DNA of 64,000 nt from an uncultured Flavobacteriales bacterium (GTDB lineage: Bacteria > Bacteroidota > Bacteroidia > Flavobacteriales_D > Crocinitomicaceae). Below, in pieces: positions 46,527-56,722 of the stretch. How positions within the stretch are numbered: position 1 is the first letter of the stretch; each line of letters begins with the position of its first letter. The position numbers and the translations under genes were made by a program. The notes beneath the pieces were generated by a model. That model was given only the letters and a program-made list of their open reading frames with translations, was not told the origin of the DNA and searched no databases. The stretch spans positions 1,044,435 to 1,108,434 of the forward strand of contig CALSTG010000001.1 in NCBI GenBank assembly GCA_943789205.1, written 5' to 3'.

Positions 46527-46961
46527 ATGAGCACCGAGTTTAGATGTAGTTGTCCTATTACTTCAGCAATAGATATGATTGGTGATAAATGGTCTTTAGT
46601 GGTCATTAAGAACATGCTGCTGTATAACCTTAAAACATTTAAGGACCTTTCCGAGACAAACGAGAAAATTGCTACAAATATATTGGCTTCACGATTAAAA
46701 GCGCTCGAAGCTAAAGGTTTTATTACAAAAACAAAGCCCGCTAACAACAAAAAAACCAACATCTATCTTTTAACAGATAAAGGGTTAAGTTTAATTCCGA
46801 TTATTATTGAACTTGCAATATGGGGGGACACTAATTTAAATGAAATCCACACATCGTTAAACAGGGACAACCCCATCGAATATATCAAGCTGAACAAAGA
46901 GAAATTTGTAGGCGTTTTTAAAGATCAATATTTAGAAAAAGTTAAAGCCGCTGCAGTCTAG
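46527..46961 (+). CDS. HxlR-family transcriptional regulator
   Basis: The 144-residue protein has the HxlR winged-helix pattern: CSCPITSAIDMIGDKWSLVV at the N terminus, LKTFKDLSETNEKIATNILA (recognition helix region) and a wing around TKTKPANNKKTNIYLLTDKG. Two cysteines at the N terminus (CSC, residues 7-9) are typical of quinone- or aldehyde-sensing family members. The 127-base spacer to the divergent reductase gene should contain its operator; I do not see a clear palindrome that I would assign. Confidence 0.92.
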   Translation: MSTEFRCSCPITSAIDMIGDKWSLVVIKNMLLYNLKTFKDLSETNEKIATNILASRLKALEAKGFITKTKPANNKKTNIYLLTDKGLSLIPIIIELAIWGDTNLNEIHTSLNRDNPIEYIKLNKEKFVGVFKDQYLEKVKAAAV

Positions 46962-46984
46962 ACCCATTAGCTAGATTCAAGAAA

Positions 46985-47855
46985 TCAATCGGCTAAAATT
47001 TCATATACATTCGCTTTTATCTTTTCACTAAGCCCATCCGTTGGCAGGTCGTTGTCGTCTGTACCAAAAGGATCTTCGATTTCTTCTGCAAGAATCTCCA
47101 TGCTCACCAATATGTAGAATACAAAAATCGAAACCAAAGAAGCGTAGTAACCAAATGCGTTTACGAAAGCAAGTGGTAACGTTGTTACATATAAAAAGAT
47201 AAACTTTTTGAAAAAAACACTGTATGAATAAGGTATCGGTGTGTTCTTTATGCGCTCGCACGCACCTATTATATCGGAAAACGTTTTCATGTTCGTGTCC
47301 ACTACAATATAATTTTGCTCAGACAGCACTCCGCTCTTTTTTAAATGCTCTAGCCTTTCATATAGTCCCTTTAAAATGTAGTTTGGTTTGTGATCAAAGG
47401 CTTGTATTTCTCCTTGCTCTTGTGCTGTTAGGTCTAATTCTTCTAGCTTAACACCTTCGCGAAGATGCTCCTTCATAGCAATAGCATAATTCGAAATCAT
47501 CCGACTAAAATAAAGGCGGTCTTCTTTGTTTTTAGTGATTGAATTAATTTTAAGTGCAAGATTTCTAGTGTTGTTTACAAGCTCTCCCCATTTCTTTCTG
47601 CCTTCCCACCATCGATCATACGCTGTGTTCGTTCTAAAAACAAGCAATAAAGAAAGGGCAAAACCAACTAAAGAATACACCTGCATTAAGCTGCTTAAGC
47701 GGCTCTGTGTTTTCTACATAATTAACCTCTAAATATGCTATTCCAAGAGCCAACAAGCCTATCGCGATAAGCTCTTTCCATAGCTTCGTAAATGTGTCGC
47801 TATGCTTTAACGATATAATATGCTTAAACCAGCTTTTAGGATTATACTTGATCAT
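46985..47855 (-). pseudogene. Bestrophin-family (UPF0187) membrane channel, frameshifted
   Basis: The N-terminal piece starts MIKYNPKSWFKHIISLKHSD (start at 47855) and reads to the segment NTEPLKQL. The rest continues in another frame as VYSLVGFALSLLLVFRTNTA, followed by YDRWWEGRKKWG, the family signature. The two pieces join at 47684-47690 if one base is removed (AA in CTTAATG). The whole protein would be about 290 residues with several membrane helices, forming an anion channel as in bacterial bestrophins. The single break is either a new mutation or a sequence error. The gene ends next to the convergent HxlR gene. Confidence 0.82.
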
Positions 47856-47958
47856 CGAAAAATAATTTCTGATAAAAATACAAAAGTTGGCCCTTTGAAC
47901 TATGTTAAAGGGTGATTTTTGTACCTTAGACCTATCAAGAAAAACCAAGTCAAAAGCA

Positions 47959-48474
47959 ATGAAAAACCATACGTTTAGAGAAGGCGACCCTTGAGGACGC
48001 GGACAATATCTGGGGTGTTTTACGACAAGCAATAGCGCGGAGGAAAGCAGACGGGAGCAACCAGTGGCAAGATGGGTATCCAAACCTAGAAGTTGTAAAA
48101 AAAGACATCTCTAATGGGAACGGCTTTGTCCTGTGTCAAGGACGGCTGTGGTACTTGGTTATACGGCTTTGCTTATAAATGATGAGCCAGAATATGACAA
48201 TCTTGAAGGAGCTTGGCTTACGCATGAAGACTTTGTTGTCTTTCACCGTGTTGCGATTTCAGAAAACCACCTTGGCAAAGGCCTGGCAAAAAAAATGTTC
48301 GCACATATCGAAGCTTATGCAAGGCAAAACAATATAAACAGTGTTAAAGCAGACACCAATTTTGACAACCCTGCAATGCTTTATTTATTTGAAAGTTGTG
48401 GTTATCATTTTTGTGGAACTGTTTACTTTAGGGGCAGCCCAAGAAAAGCCTACGAAAAAGTCTTATTCCCTTAA
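47959..48474 (+). pseudogene. GNAT-family N-acetyltransferase, two frameshifts
   Basis: With one A removed from the run at 47962-47966, the start reads MKTIRLEKATLEDADNIW and continues to NGNGFVLCQG. One base must then be added near 48137-48145 to continue as TAVVLGYTALLINDEPEYD. The acetyl-CoA-binding part follows: FHRVAISENHLGKGLAKKMF. It would be a 170-residue cytoplasmic acetyltransferase of unknown substrate. It lies 18 bases upstream of the kinase/phospho-lyase gene, so they were probably co-transcribed. Confidence 0.78.
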
Positions 48475-48492
48475 CCACAGATTTTGTTTTCA

Positions 48493-50753
48493 ATGGAGAC
48501 ACTTATTCAAAATGCCTTTGGCATAAAACCTCTGGAAATCATACAGCTCAACGGCTATGAAAACAAAAACTACCTGGTTAAAACCGGCTGAAAAAAACTT
48601 ACATCTTTAAAACGTATCCCAAACACCCTAAAACAGCTTCGTTAATTGATGCTGAATGTGACGCCTTAAATTATTTACAAGCCTCACACAAGAACAAAAT
48701 ACCCAAACCAATTCCTTTTGCTTCAGGCGAATTCAACAAGCTGCTATCAGTAAATAATGAGCTTAGGCTTTGTAGATTGTTGTCTTTTTTGCCAGGGGCG
48801 TTTTTAGGAGACGTTAACGCTAACAAAGATCTGATGGTTAACCTTGGGTGTTTTTTAGCAGAAATAAATAAAGGATTAGCGGGGTTTCACAGTCTCGCAT
48901 TCAAGGCACGAAATTATGAGTGGGACCTTCAAAATTTAATGCTTAATAAAAAGCATATTTCAACCATTTCGAGTGCAGAAAAAAGAAGCTTAGTCTCCTA
49001 TTTTTTTCAACAATTCGAGACAAACGTATTACCTGAAATACCGGCGCTAAGAAAAGCTTTTATACATAGTGACTTCAACGAGTGGAACGTACTCGTAGAT
49101 GAAACGAAGGTCGTTGGTTTAATTGATTTTGGAGATATGGTTTATTCGCCTTTAATCAATGAAGTTGCTACAGCAATATGCTATTTAACCTATGATAAGG
49201 ACTCGTTTTTTAAATGGGCAACGCCTTTTTTGAGAGCCTATCACAAAGAAAACCCGCTTCAAGAAAAAGAAGTGAAGTTGTTGTACTATCTCGTAGCAAC
49301 AAAGCTCTGTATTAGTGTTTGTCAATCTGCTCAAGCAAGGGTTGAACAGCCTGAGAACCAATATGCTTCTGCTAGCGAAAAAAAGGCATGGCGTGCTTTA
49401 AATGCGCTACTAAAAATAAACCCTGTAGCAGCTGAGCGTCACTTTTTAGACGCCTTAGGTTTTGGTTTTAGCTGCAAACAAAGTATTGATGTAAAACTTG
49501 AAGAACGACGCAAACATCTAAGCTCAATTTTATCTGTTAGTTATAACCACCCCATTCATATGCAAGCATCCGCGTTTCAGTATATGTATGACGGATACGG
49601 AAACACTTTTTTAGATGCCTATAATAACATTCCGCATGTCGGGCATGGGCACCCAAGGGTCGTAGAAGCGGGTCAAAAGCAGCTTGCTAAGCTCAACACA
49701 AATACGCGTTATTTATATGACTTGCTTCCAAAATATGCGGATAAGCTTTTAAGTAAATTTCCAAAATCCTTGGATAAGGTCTTCTTTGTCAATTCAGGCA
49801 GCGAGGCAAACGACCTGGCCATTAGAATGGCCCAAAAACACACGGGGAATAAAAAAATAATGGTTTTAGAGCATGGTTATCATGGACATACACAAACCGG
49901 TATAGACATCAGTGATTACAAGTTTAACAACCCTAAAGGCCAAGGTCAGAAAAGTCATATATTGAAAGTCGATCTGCCAGGTGAGTATCACTACCAAGAA
50001 GGTAAGATTTCTGAAGCCGGGTCGCATTATGCGGATAAAGCCATTGACGCTTTACGAAGTAACAAAGACGGCCTTGCAGCCTTCATCGCTGAGCCTATAG
50101 TTGGATGTGGTGGACAAGTGCCGCTTGCGCCTGGCTACCTAAAAGCTTTATATCCTGAAATCAGAAAACAAGGAGGGGTGTGCATCAGCGATGAGGTTCA
50201 AACTGGTTTTGGTAGGCTTGGGTCTTGGTTTTGGGGGTTTGAAATGCATGGCATTGTGCCTGACATTGTGGTGCTTGGAAAACCTATGGGTAATGGACAC
50301 CCTATTGGCGCTGTAGTTACCTCATCGGATATTGCGACGTCTTTTTCCAATGGTGTTGAGTTCTTTAGTTCTTTTGGAGGAAATCCAGTTTCTTGCGCTA
50401 TAGGTTTGTCTGTTCTCGAAACAATTGAAGAAGAAGCACTTCAAGAAAAAGCAAAAACTGTCGGGTCATATTACAAAAGCTTACTTAAAACATTACAAAA
50501 GAAAGATTCTCGAATAGGAGATGTTCGTGGAGAAGGCCTCTTTCTTGGAATAGCGCTTATTGATGAGTCGGGAAAACCAAACAGGGCTCTTGCTCAATTT
50601 CTTAAAAATGACCTCCGTAAAAAGCATATTTTAATCAGCACCGACGGTCCACAAGACAGCGTTATTAAAACAAAGCCACCATTAGTTTTTACTCAAAAAA
50701 ATGCGCTTCATGTTGTGGAAGCGTTGGCGCATTCCTTAAAACACTTTAAATAA
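48493..50753 (+). pseudogene. Hydroxylysine-kinase-like/phospho-lyase (class III aminotransferase fold) fusion, one frameshift
   Basis: The first piece starts METLIQNAFGIKPLEII; the frame breaks at 48587-48598 (next to a 7-A run) and resumes as TYIFKTYPKHPKTASLIDAE. The N-terminal half is an APH-type kinase with HSDFNEWNVLVD and LIDFGDMV (catalytic and metal motifs). The C-terminal half, from about 49560, is a fold-type I PLP enzyme with [27 protein letters not shown] and the PLP lysine in [10 protein letters not shown]. Fusions of this kind led to the assignment of human hydroxylysine kinase and phosphohydroxylysine phospho-lyase; the substrate here could be a related amino alcohol. All domains are otherwise complete, so the break is recent or an error. 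Confidence 0.82.
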
Positions 50754-51390
50754 TGACTTTAAAAGCTTAAAGTTTTATTATTTATTGCCGAGCGAACTTT
50801 TAACTGATTCTTTTTTAATACATTAACTAAAATTAAAACTATGAAACACCTCTTTCTTGCCTTTTTGTTTTTTACCTGCTCCGGGTTCGCACAAAACATA
50901 GACGACAACTTTATTACCTTTCCTTATGTCCAGCTACCCTTTATTCCTATTGAAGAAGACCTACGATTTGTTCGTTTTGAGGTGGCAACGAATGTTGAAT
51001 CAGCAAACCAAGATAGTTTATCAATACAAAAGGTAAAACAAGCTAATGCAGCGGCCATCTATAAACAAAATCTTTCAACTTGGTATACTCAAATGTCTTT
51101 GCTTCAACAACAAGAAAACTCGAGTGGTTTATCCCAGGCGGCAAACTACCCACCAAAACCTTCTTTAGAGCTTATTCCCGAACCTATTTTAAATACTATT
51201 GATGTCGGCTCCCTGCTTTCTACAGCTGAGGGATTAACTATTTCAGGTTTCGAAAAAGGCAACAATGGTCTTTTGATCTCTTTTCAAATCATGCCACCTA
51301 GAGACGTTAAAGTATACTTTAAGAGAACAGGGTCTGCGGCTGCAACTAAGATATAGCTACTCTTGCAGCTATTACCTACCAACCATGATG
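49541..51390 (+). repeat. Tandem duplication, copy 1
   Basis: This 1850-bp unit, from within the kinase/phospho-lyase gene to within the following exported-protein gene, is repeated head-to-tail at 51391-53241. At the borders only one base is shared (G), and there is no insertion sequence or longer homology. Differences between copies cluster near 50444-50540 and 51330-51384. Confidence 0.9.
50841..51356 (+). pseudogene. Exported protein of unknown function, copy 1, truncated by the duplication
   Basis: The 171-residue ORF starts with a signal peptide (MKHLFLAFLFFTCSGFAQ) and is identical to the first ORF of copy 2. The frame ends at TAG 51354-51356. If one base is restored in the ATATAG at 51351, reading continues as YSYSCSYYLP to the duplication border at 51390, where the gene is cut. 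The complete form would have continued into the DNA now found after 53241. I do not recognise the family. Confidence 0.65.
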
Positions 51391-53241
51391 TTATAACCAC
51401 CCCATTCATATGCAAGCATCCGCGTTTCAGTATATGTATGACGGATACGGAAACACTTTTTTAGATGCCTATAATAACATTCCGCATGTCGGGCATGGGC
51501 ACCCAAGGGTCGTAGAAGCGGGTCAAAAGCAGCTTGCTAAGCTCAACACAAATACGCGTTATTTATATGACTTGCTTCCAAAATATGCGGATAAGCTTTT
51601 AAGTAAATTTCCAAAATCCTTGGATAAGGTCTTCTTTGTCAATTCAGGCAGCGAGGCAAACGACCTGGCCATTAGAATGGCCCAAAAACACACGGGGAAT
51701 AAAAAAATAATGGTTTTAGAGCATGGTTATCATGGACATACACAAACCGGTATAGACATCAGTGATTACAAGTTTAACAACCCTAAAGGCCAAGGTCAGA
51801 AAAGTCATATATTGAAAGTCGATCTGCCAGGTGAGTATCACTACCAAGAAGGTAAGATTTCTGAAGCCGGGTCGCATTATGCGGATAAAGCCATTGACGC
51901 TTTACGAAGTAACAAAGACGGCCTTGCAGCCTTCATCGCTGAGCCTATAGTTGGATGTGGTGGACAAGTGCCGCTTGCGCCTGGCTACCTAAAAGCTTTA
52001 TATCCTGAAATCAGAAAACAAGGAGGGGTGTGCATCAGCGATGAGGTTCAAACTGGTTTTGGTAGGCTTGGGTCTTGGTTTTGGGGGTTTGAAATGCATG
52101 GCATTGTGCCTGACATTGTGGTGCTTGGAAAACCTATGGGTAATGGACACCCTATTGGCGCTGTAGTTACCTCATCGGATATTGCGACGTCTTTTTCCAA
52201 TGGTGTTGAGTTCTTTAGTTCTTTTGGAGGAAATCCAGTTTCTTGCGCTATAGGTTTGTCTGTTCTCGAAACAATTGAAGAAGAAGCACTTCAGGAAAGA
52301 GCAAAAACTGTCGGCTCATATTACAAAAACTTACTTAAAACATTACAAAAGAAAGGATTCTCGAATAGGAGATGTTCGTGGAGAAGGTCTCTTTCTTGGA
52401 ATAGCGCTTATTGATGAGTCGGGAAAACCAAACAGGGCTCTTGCTCAATTTCTTAAAAATGACCTCCGTAAAAAGCATATTTTAATCAGCACCGACGGTC
52501 CACAAGACAGCGTTATTAAAACAAAGCCACCATTAGTTTTTACTCAAAAAAATGCGCTTCATGTTGTGGAAGCGTTGGCGCATTCCTTAAAACACTTTAA
52601 ATAATGACTTTAAAAGCTTAAAGTTTTATTATTTATTGCCGAGCGAACTTTTAACTGATTCTTTTTTAATACATTAACTAAAATTAAAACTATGAAACAC
52701 CTCTTTCTTGCCTTTTTGTTTTTTACCTGCTCCGGGTTCGCACAAAACATAGACGACAACTTTATTACCTTTCCTTATGTCCAGCTACCCTTTATTCCTA
52801 TTGAAGAAGACCTACGATTTGTTCGTTTTGAGGTGGCAACGAATGTTGAATCAGCAAACCAAGATAGTTTATCAATACAAAAGGTAAAACAAGCTAATGC
52901 AGCGGCCATCTATAAACAAAATCTTTCAACTTGGTATACTCAAATGTCTTTGCTTCAACAACAAGAAAACTCGAGTGGTTTATCCCAGGCGGCAAACTAC
53001 CCACCAAAACCTTCTTTAGAGCTTATTCCCGAACCTATTTTAAATACTATTGATGTCGGCTCCCTGCTTTCTACAGCTGAGGGATTAACTATTTCAGGTT
53101 TCGAAAAAGGCAACAATGGTCTTTTGATCTCTTTTCAAATCATGCCACCTAGAGACGTTAAAGTATACTTTAAGAGAACGGGGTCTGCGGCAGCAACTAA
53201 GATATAGCTACTCTTGCAGCTATTACCTACCAGCCATGATG
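51391..53241 (+). repeat. Tandem duplication, copy 2
   Basis: Head-to-tail copy of 49541-51390, one base longer because of an extra G near 52355. It contains a 5'-truncated phospho-lyase and the start of the exported-protein gene, which here continues into its natural 3' part. Confidence 0.9.
51410..52604 (+). pseudogene. 5'-truncated, frameshifted phospho-lyase fragment (duplication copy 2)
   Basis: This copy begins inside the PLP domain (MQASAFQYMYDGYGNTFLD), so the kinase half is missing. An extra G at about 52355 shifts the frame, so the first ORF ends at 52414, while the true C terminus continues as DSRIGDVRGEGLFLGIALID in another frame to 52604. The PLP lysine motif [10 protein letters not shown] is still present. 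It has no start region of its own and is almost certainly non-functional. Copy 1 differs at only a few sites. Confidence 0.85.
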
Positions 53242-53866
53242 ACCGTTCGTAACAATGACGGCTCCATTGTTCTTCAGACAAACAATGATCGGCAATACAA
53301 AGCGCACCAAGTCATTAGGTAAATACAAAAGCACCTATGCTTTTTTGGATTGGTATATGAAAAACAAGACGGTTGTCTATAAGGAAATAGAAAACGAAGG
53401 GAGGGCTGCATCTGTTCAGTCCGCAAAAGGGCTCTTAGAAAGTCAGCTTGGTTTTGTAAATAAGACGAGGCGTGCAGAAGTTTATTCTGTGAAAAAATAC
53501 AAAGATTATGATTATACGGATGTCTCTCTTGCTTACAACAAAACAAACGAAGGTCTTCTTAAGCTAGGTGAAAACGCTGATCGCTCCAATGCCTATGAAA
53601 CGCTACGCGAAGCTCGTAAAATGTGGAACAGTATACTAGAAGAAAGCAACCTACAAAATAAAAAAGAACGAATCAACCCAAAAGTCTCTGCAATTATATG
53701 GTGCAATATTGCTGAAATTTCTGTTTGGATGGGCGACTTTAATCAGGTTGATGTTCAAGTGCAAAACATTAAAAACTCTGGTGTCTTTAAGGCAAAGAAC
53801 CATATCGCTGGAGAAACGAACTTCTATAATGATCAAAAAACGCGCTGGAAAGCAAACTTTGAATAG
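52692..53866 (+). pseudogene. Exported protein of unknown function, copy 2, with two frameshifts
   Basis: Read across breaks at about 53202-53206 (one T missing, also in copy 1) and 53316-53319, this gives an exported protein of about 390 residues. It has a signal peptide (1-18), a mixed alpha/beta part, the strand-rich YSYSCSYYLPAMMTVRNNDG segment, and a helical C-terminal half (GKYKSTYAFLDWYMKNKTVV to WKANFE) that looks TPR-like. I recognise no enzyme motif. The first break occurs in both copies, so it predates the duplication or reflects a common consensus error. Confidence 0.65.
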
Positions 53867-53875
53867 TTTTCCTCT

Positions 53876-53883
53876 TATTTTTG
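53876..53883 (+). promoter_or_regulatory. Candidate -7 box of the Rieske oxygenase gene
   Basis: TATTTTTG matches TAnnTTTG, 18 bases upstream of the ATG at 53902 and just after the exported-protein gene ends. Confidence 0.4.
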
Positions 53884-53901
53884 GGAAAGAACGTTAAGCC
53901 T

Positions 53902-54993
53902 ATGTATGATTTTCATGTTGACCCAGACATCACAAAAGCAGAAACCCTTCCTGCTTCATTTTACCGCAGTGATGCCGTTTTCGAAGCACTAAAGGATCGT
54001 GTATTTAAGCGATCTTTCCAATGGTTTGGTTCCGTTTCAGAGCTCCTGCCTATCGAAAGTTTTGTTAAGCCACTAAGTTTTATTGATGGTTTTATTGAAG
54101 AGCCTTTTTTTCTAAAAAAAACAGGTGAAGAAATTTCTTGTTTTTCAAATGTTTGTACCCACCGCGGAAACCTCATCTTTCATCATGAAGGCCCTTCAAA
54201 GCGTATTGCTTGTGGCTATCATGGAAGGCAATGGAAAAACGACGGCACTTTAAAATTTATGCCTGAGTTTACAGATGTCGAAAACTTTCCGCGGGCTTGT
54301 GACCATTTACAAGCCTTTAAAACGGCTTTTTTAGGGCCTCAAGTTTTTGTTGGGCTCAACAGCAACATGAACATCGAAGGGGTGTTTGCTAAAATGAATG
54401 AACGTATTGGGTTTCTACCCTTAAATGAGTTTAAGCTCGATATTAATCAAAGCAAAGACTATCTCGTAAACTGTCATTGGGCCTTGTATTGTGACAACTA
54501 CCTTGAGGGGTTTCATATCCCCTTTGTGCATGAAGATCTTAACGCAGCACTAGATTATGGCGCCTATGAAACGGAGCTTTTTGAAAACGGGTCGTTACAA
54601 ATTGGTTATGCCGCTGGCGGTGATGAAGTCTTTGATTTACCAAAAGGGCACCCAGATTATGATAAAGCTGTTTCAGCATATTACTACTGGGTATTTCCAA
54701 ACATGATGTTTAACTTCTATCCTTGGGGCTTGTCTGTGAATGTGGTAAGGCCCATCTCAAAAAATAAAACCCGAGTCTTATTTCGGTCCTATGTTTGGAA
54801 GGAAGATAAACTGAGCCAAGGAGCTGGAGCTTTGCTTGACAAAGTTGAAAGAGAAGACGAGTTTGTTGTTGAGGGAGTACATAAGGGTCTGCAGTCATCT
54901 TTTTATCAAACAGGAAGGTTTTCTCCTAAACGAGAGCAGGGCGTTCATCATTTTCATAGATTACTAGCCAATTCACTTTCACAAGAAGGCTAA
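53902..54993 (+). CDS. Rieske-type aromatic-ring-hydroxylating/demethylating oxygenase, alpha subunit
   Basis: The product (363 residues) has an N-terminal Rieske [2Fe-2S] domain with CTHRGNLIFH and, 17 residues on, CGYHGRQW (near residues 77-105). The C-terminal catalytic domain has CDNYLEGFHIPFVHEDL (near residue 195), whose two His plus a later Asp bind mononuclear iron. The family includes carnitine and glycine-betaine demethylases and choline monooxygenase as well as aromatic dioxygenases; the substrate is not evident. No reductase or ferredoxin gene is adjacent. The TTG at 53881 overlaps the promoter box, so the ATG at 53902 is preferred. The gene is intact in a region full of broken genes. 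Confidence 0.9.
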   Translation: MYDFHVDPDITKAETLPASFYRSDAVFEALKDRVFKRSFQWFGSVSELLPIESFVKPLSFIDGFIEEPFFLKKTGEEISCFSNVCTHRGNLIFHHEGPSKRIACGYHGRQWKNDGTLKFMPEFTDVENFPRACDHLQAFKTAFLGPQVFVGLNSNMNIEGVFAKMNERIGFLPLNEFKLDINQSKDYLVNCHWALYCDNYLEGFHIPFVHEDLNAALDYGAYETELFENGSLQIGYAAGGDEVFDLPKGHPDYDKAVSAYYYWVFPNMMFNFYPWGLSVNVVRPISKNKTRVLFRSYVWKEDKLSQGAGALLDKVEREDEFVVEGVHKGLQSSFYQTGRFSPKREQGVHHFHRLLANSLSQEG

Positions 54994-55115
54994 AAATTGA
55001 CCAATAAACACTTCCTTGTTTTCTTAAAAACCAGAGAAACCTCTCCTAAAACCTCTTTATAAACAGCGCTTAACAATGGAAAAATAAAGATGTATCTTTA
55101 GCCAAACATTAAATA

Positions 55116-55150
55116 CAGAAATAAACGTAATACGTTTATTCCCTCGTTAT
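55116..55150 (+). other. Second attI-like site
   Basis: Exact 35-bp copy of 26935-26969: CAG, the palindrome with arms AATAAACGTA/TACGTTTATT (55120-55140), CCCTC, then GTTAT. The cassette boundary is between G55146 and T55147. No recombinase gene lies nearby; a promoter-like TATCTTTA sits at 55093-55100. Confidence 0.75.
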
Positions 55151-55196
55151 GTGTAACATTTAGACAGCATAAAATGTATTATACCAAAGAACTCTA

Positions 55197-56018
55197 TTGA
55201 AACAATTTTTATTTATTCTCATATTAGGCATACCGTCTTTTTGTAATGCTCAAAACATCAATCATGAAGTGAGCATCACCCCCATTAGCCTTTACACGGG
55301 AGCTGCCACCATTTTTTATACCCATGGTCTAAAATATAAAATGGCATACAAAAAGAATGCAGTTTCTCTTAGTAGCCATGGCACACTTTTTAATAAACTG
55401 GATGGTAGAAAAAAGCGACAAAATCCTATTGATCGTGCACACATTCCCTTTTTAAATGCAAGCGCAATATCAGTGAGTCGTAGGATTATTGATTTTGATA
55501 AATATCCCGAGAAGCTTAATCAATTGTATATTAACGGAGGATATCATTTTTTTCAATTTAGTGCGCCCCGTGATGAATATTGGTATGTAGATTCAATTGA
55601 CAATGGTGGCGTGAAAATATTGAGCGGTTTTAGAACACATTCCCTTACTATTGGAGTGAGCTGGTTAAACACCAAAACAATTCCTTCAAAAAATAAAAAG
55701 TCATTACAAGCAAAGAATAAATTTACATACGAATATATACACGGTTTGGTAATGAATTTAACTGGATATAATCGATTCGATTCATATTCGGAGAGTACTG
55801 AAATCCCTAACATTTACAACTTTAAGCGGAGTGGTTTTCAATTCAGCTACTTATACGCAAGAGAGCTTTCAAAACACATTGGTCTTTTTACTGAATTTGA
55901 GGTTTTGTATGTCCCTTTCATAGATTATTTCTATAATACAGAAATAGTTGTGCCAAGAGGAGGTGAAAGGATAAAACCATGGTTTGCAGGAATTAAAATC
56001 GGAATTAACCTTTTCTAG
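55197..56018 (+). CDS. Exported outer-membrane-like protein (array 2, cassette A)
   Basis: The 273-residue product has a signal peptide (about 1-18, ending CNAQ) and a barrel-like mature part with many Tyr/Phe strands (FQFSYLYARELSKHIGLF near residue 215) and the C-terminal FAGIKIGINLF ending in Phe. I do not recognise a family. Start is TTG at 55197; no ATG precedes the signal peptide in frame. It is the only gene of the cassette, 50 bases after the boundary. Confidence 0.7.
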   Translation: MKQFLFILILGIPSFCNAQNINHEVSITPISLYTGAATIFYTHGLKYKMAYKKNAVSLSSHGTLFNKLDGRKKRQNPIDRAHIPFLNASAISVSRRIIDFDKYPEKLNQLYINGGYHFFQFSAPRDEYWYVDSIDNGGVKILSGFRTHSLTIGVSWLNTKTIPSKNKKSLQAKNKFTYEYIHGLVMNLTGYNRFDSYSESTEIPNIYNFKRSGFQFSYLYARELSKHIGLFTEFEVLYVPFIDYFYNTEIVVPRGGERIKPWFAGIKIGINLF

Positions 56019-56023
56019 ATACC

Positions 56024-56078
56024 CATAACACAGTCTAAACTAAATTGAATAGCTTAGTTTAGACGCAACGTTAGCTGC
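56024..56078 (+). other. attC-like site A
   Basis: The box CATAAC matches the left end of cassette A (GTTATG). The stem GTCTAAACTAA/TTAGTTTAGAC is 11 bp and perfect, and the site ends CAACG|TTAGCTGC. The stem keeps the CTAAACT core of the array 1 sites. Confidence 0.8.
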
Positions 56079-56162
56079 AAGGAAAAAAAAACGACTGAGT
56101 GATGTTTAAAACTTTGACTGACAATAACAGTTCACAAATAACAAAAAGATAAAAACAAAAGA

Positions 56163-56660
56163 ATGATAAAAATTAAAACCTCAATTTTGGCTGGAATAGC
56201 ATTCGGACTTCTACTCGGAACTTTTCTGGGATTTATGCATGGAATTAATGCTGCTATTATTATGGGGCCGATTTCAGGTCTTTTATTTGGAATTTTCATT
56301 CATTTGTTTGGAAATTCAAAAACTGTTAAACGTCAGACACAAATAGAAACCAAAGACGGAGAAAGCATAATTCACTCAGGAGGGGCAAATCACTTAAAGA
56401 ACAGTGAAGGTGTTGGCGGAAAACTTTACTTGTTGTCTGACAAACTTCAATTTAAATCTCACAGTTTTAACTTACAGAATCACGAACTTGTGATTTATAT
56501 AGACCAAATCAAAGACATAACTTTTTATAACAACCTTGGTATTGTTCCAAATGGACTTGCGGTTTCGTTGAAAGACGGTAGACAAGAGAAATTTGTTGTT
56601 AGTGGCAGACAACTCTGGAAAACTGAAATTGAGAAGCTAAGAGCAATTAAGAACAATTGA
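56163..56660 (+). CDS. Membrane-anchored GRAM/PH-like domain protein (array 2, cassette B)
   Basis: The 165-residue product has two N-terminal membrane helices (about 7-25 and 30-48), then a cytoplasmic GRAM-like domain: ANHLKNSEGVGGKLYLLSDKLQFK near residue 76 and ITFYNNLGIVPNGLAVSLKDG near residue 120. GRAM domains bind membranes or proteins; no catalytic role is indicated. It lies about 90 bases after the cassette left end and ends 26 bases before the degenerate attC-like site B. Confidence 0.72.
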   Translation: MIKIKTSILAGIAFGLLLGTFLGFMHGINAAIIMGPISGLLFGIFIHLFGNSKTVKRQTQIETKDGESIIHSGGANHLKNSEGVGGKLYLLSDKLQFKSHSFNLQNHELVIYIDQIKDITFYNNLGIVPNGLAVSLKDGRQEKFVVSGRQLWKTEIEKLRAIKNN

Positions 56661-56686
56661 AAACAAAATTTAAAACAGAATTGCCA

Positions 56687-56708
56687 GCAGCTAACATTGT
56701 GTAGCATT
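56687..56708 (+). other. Degenerate attC-like site B
   Basis: The box GCAGCTAAC is a perfect reverse complement of the left end of cassette B. Only ATTGT separates it from GTAGCATT, the damaged left end of cassette C (GTTAGCATT expected from site C). The stem is gone, so this site should not recombine. Confidence 0.65.
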
Positions 56709-56722
56709 AATTGACAAACAAT

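Noticed and set aside
49541..53241. The tandem duplication as an insertion sequence or transposon
   Set aside because: No transposase, no terminal inverted repeats and no target-site duplication; the unit starts and ends inside ordinary genes.
53255..53330. ATG- or GTG-like start for an independent gene at 53255
   Set aside because: The first 25 or so codons are out of frame with the upstream homologous segment; the real frame begins after the break near 53317.
53886..53900. AACGTTAAGCC resembling the right end of an attC-like site
   Set aside because: There is no upstream stem and no matching box at a plausible distance; it lies in the leader of the Rieske oxygenase gene.
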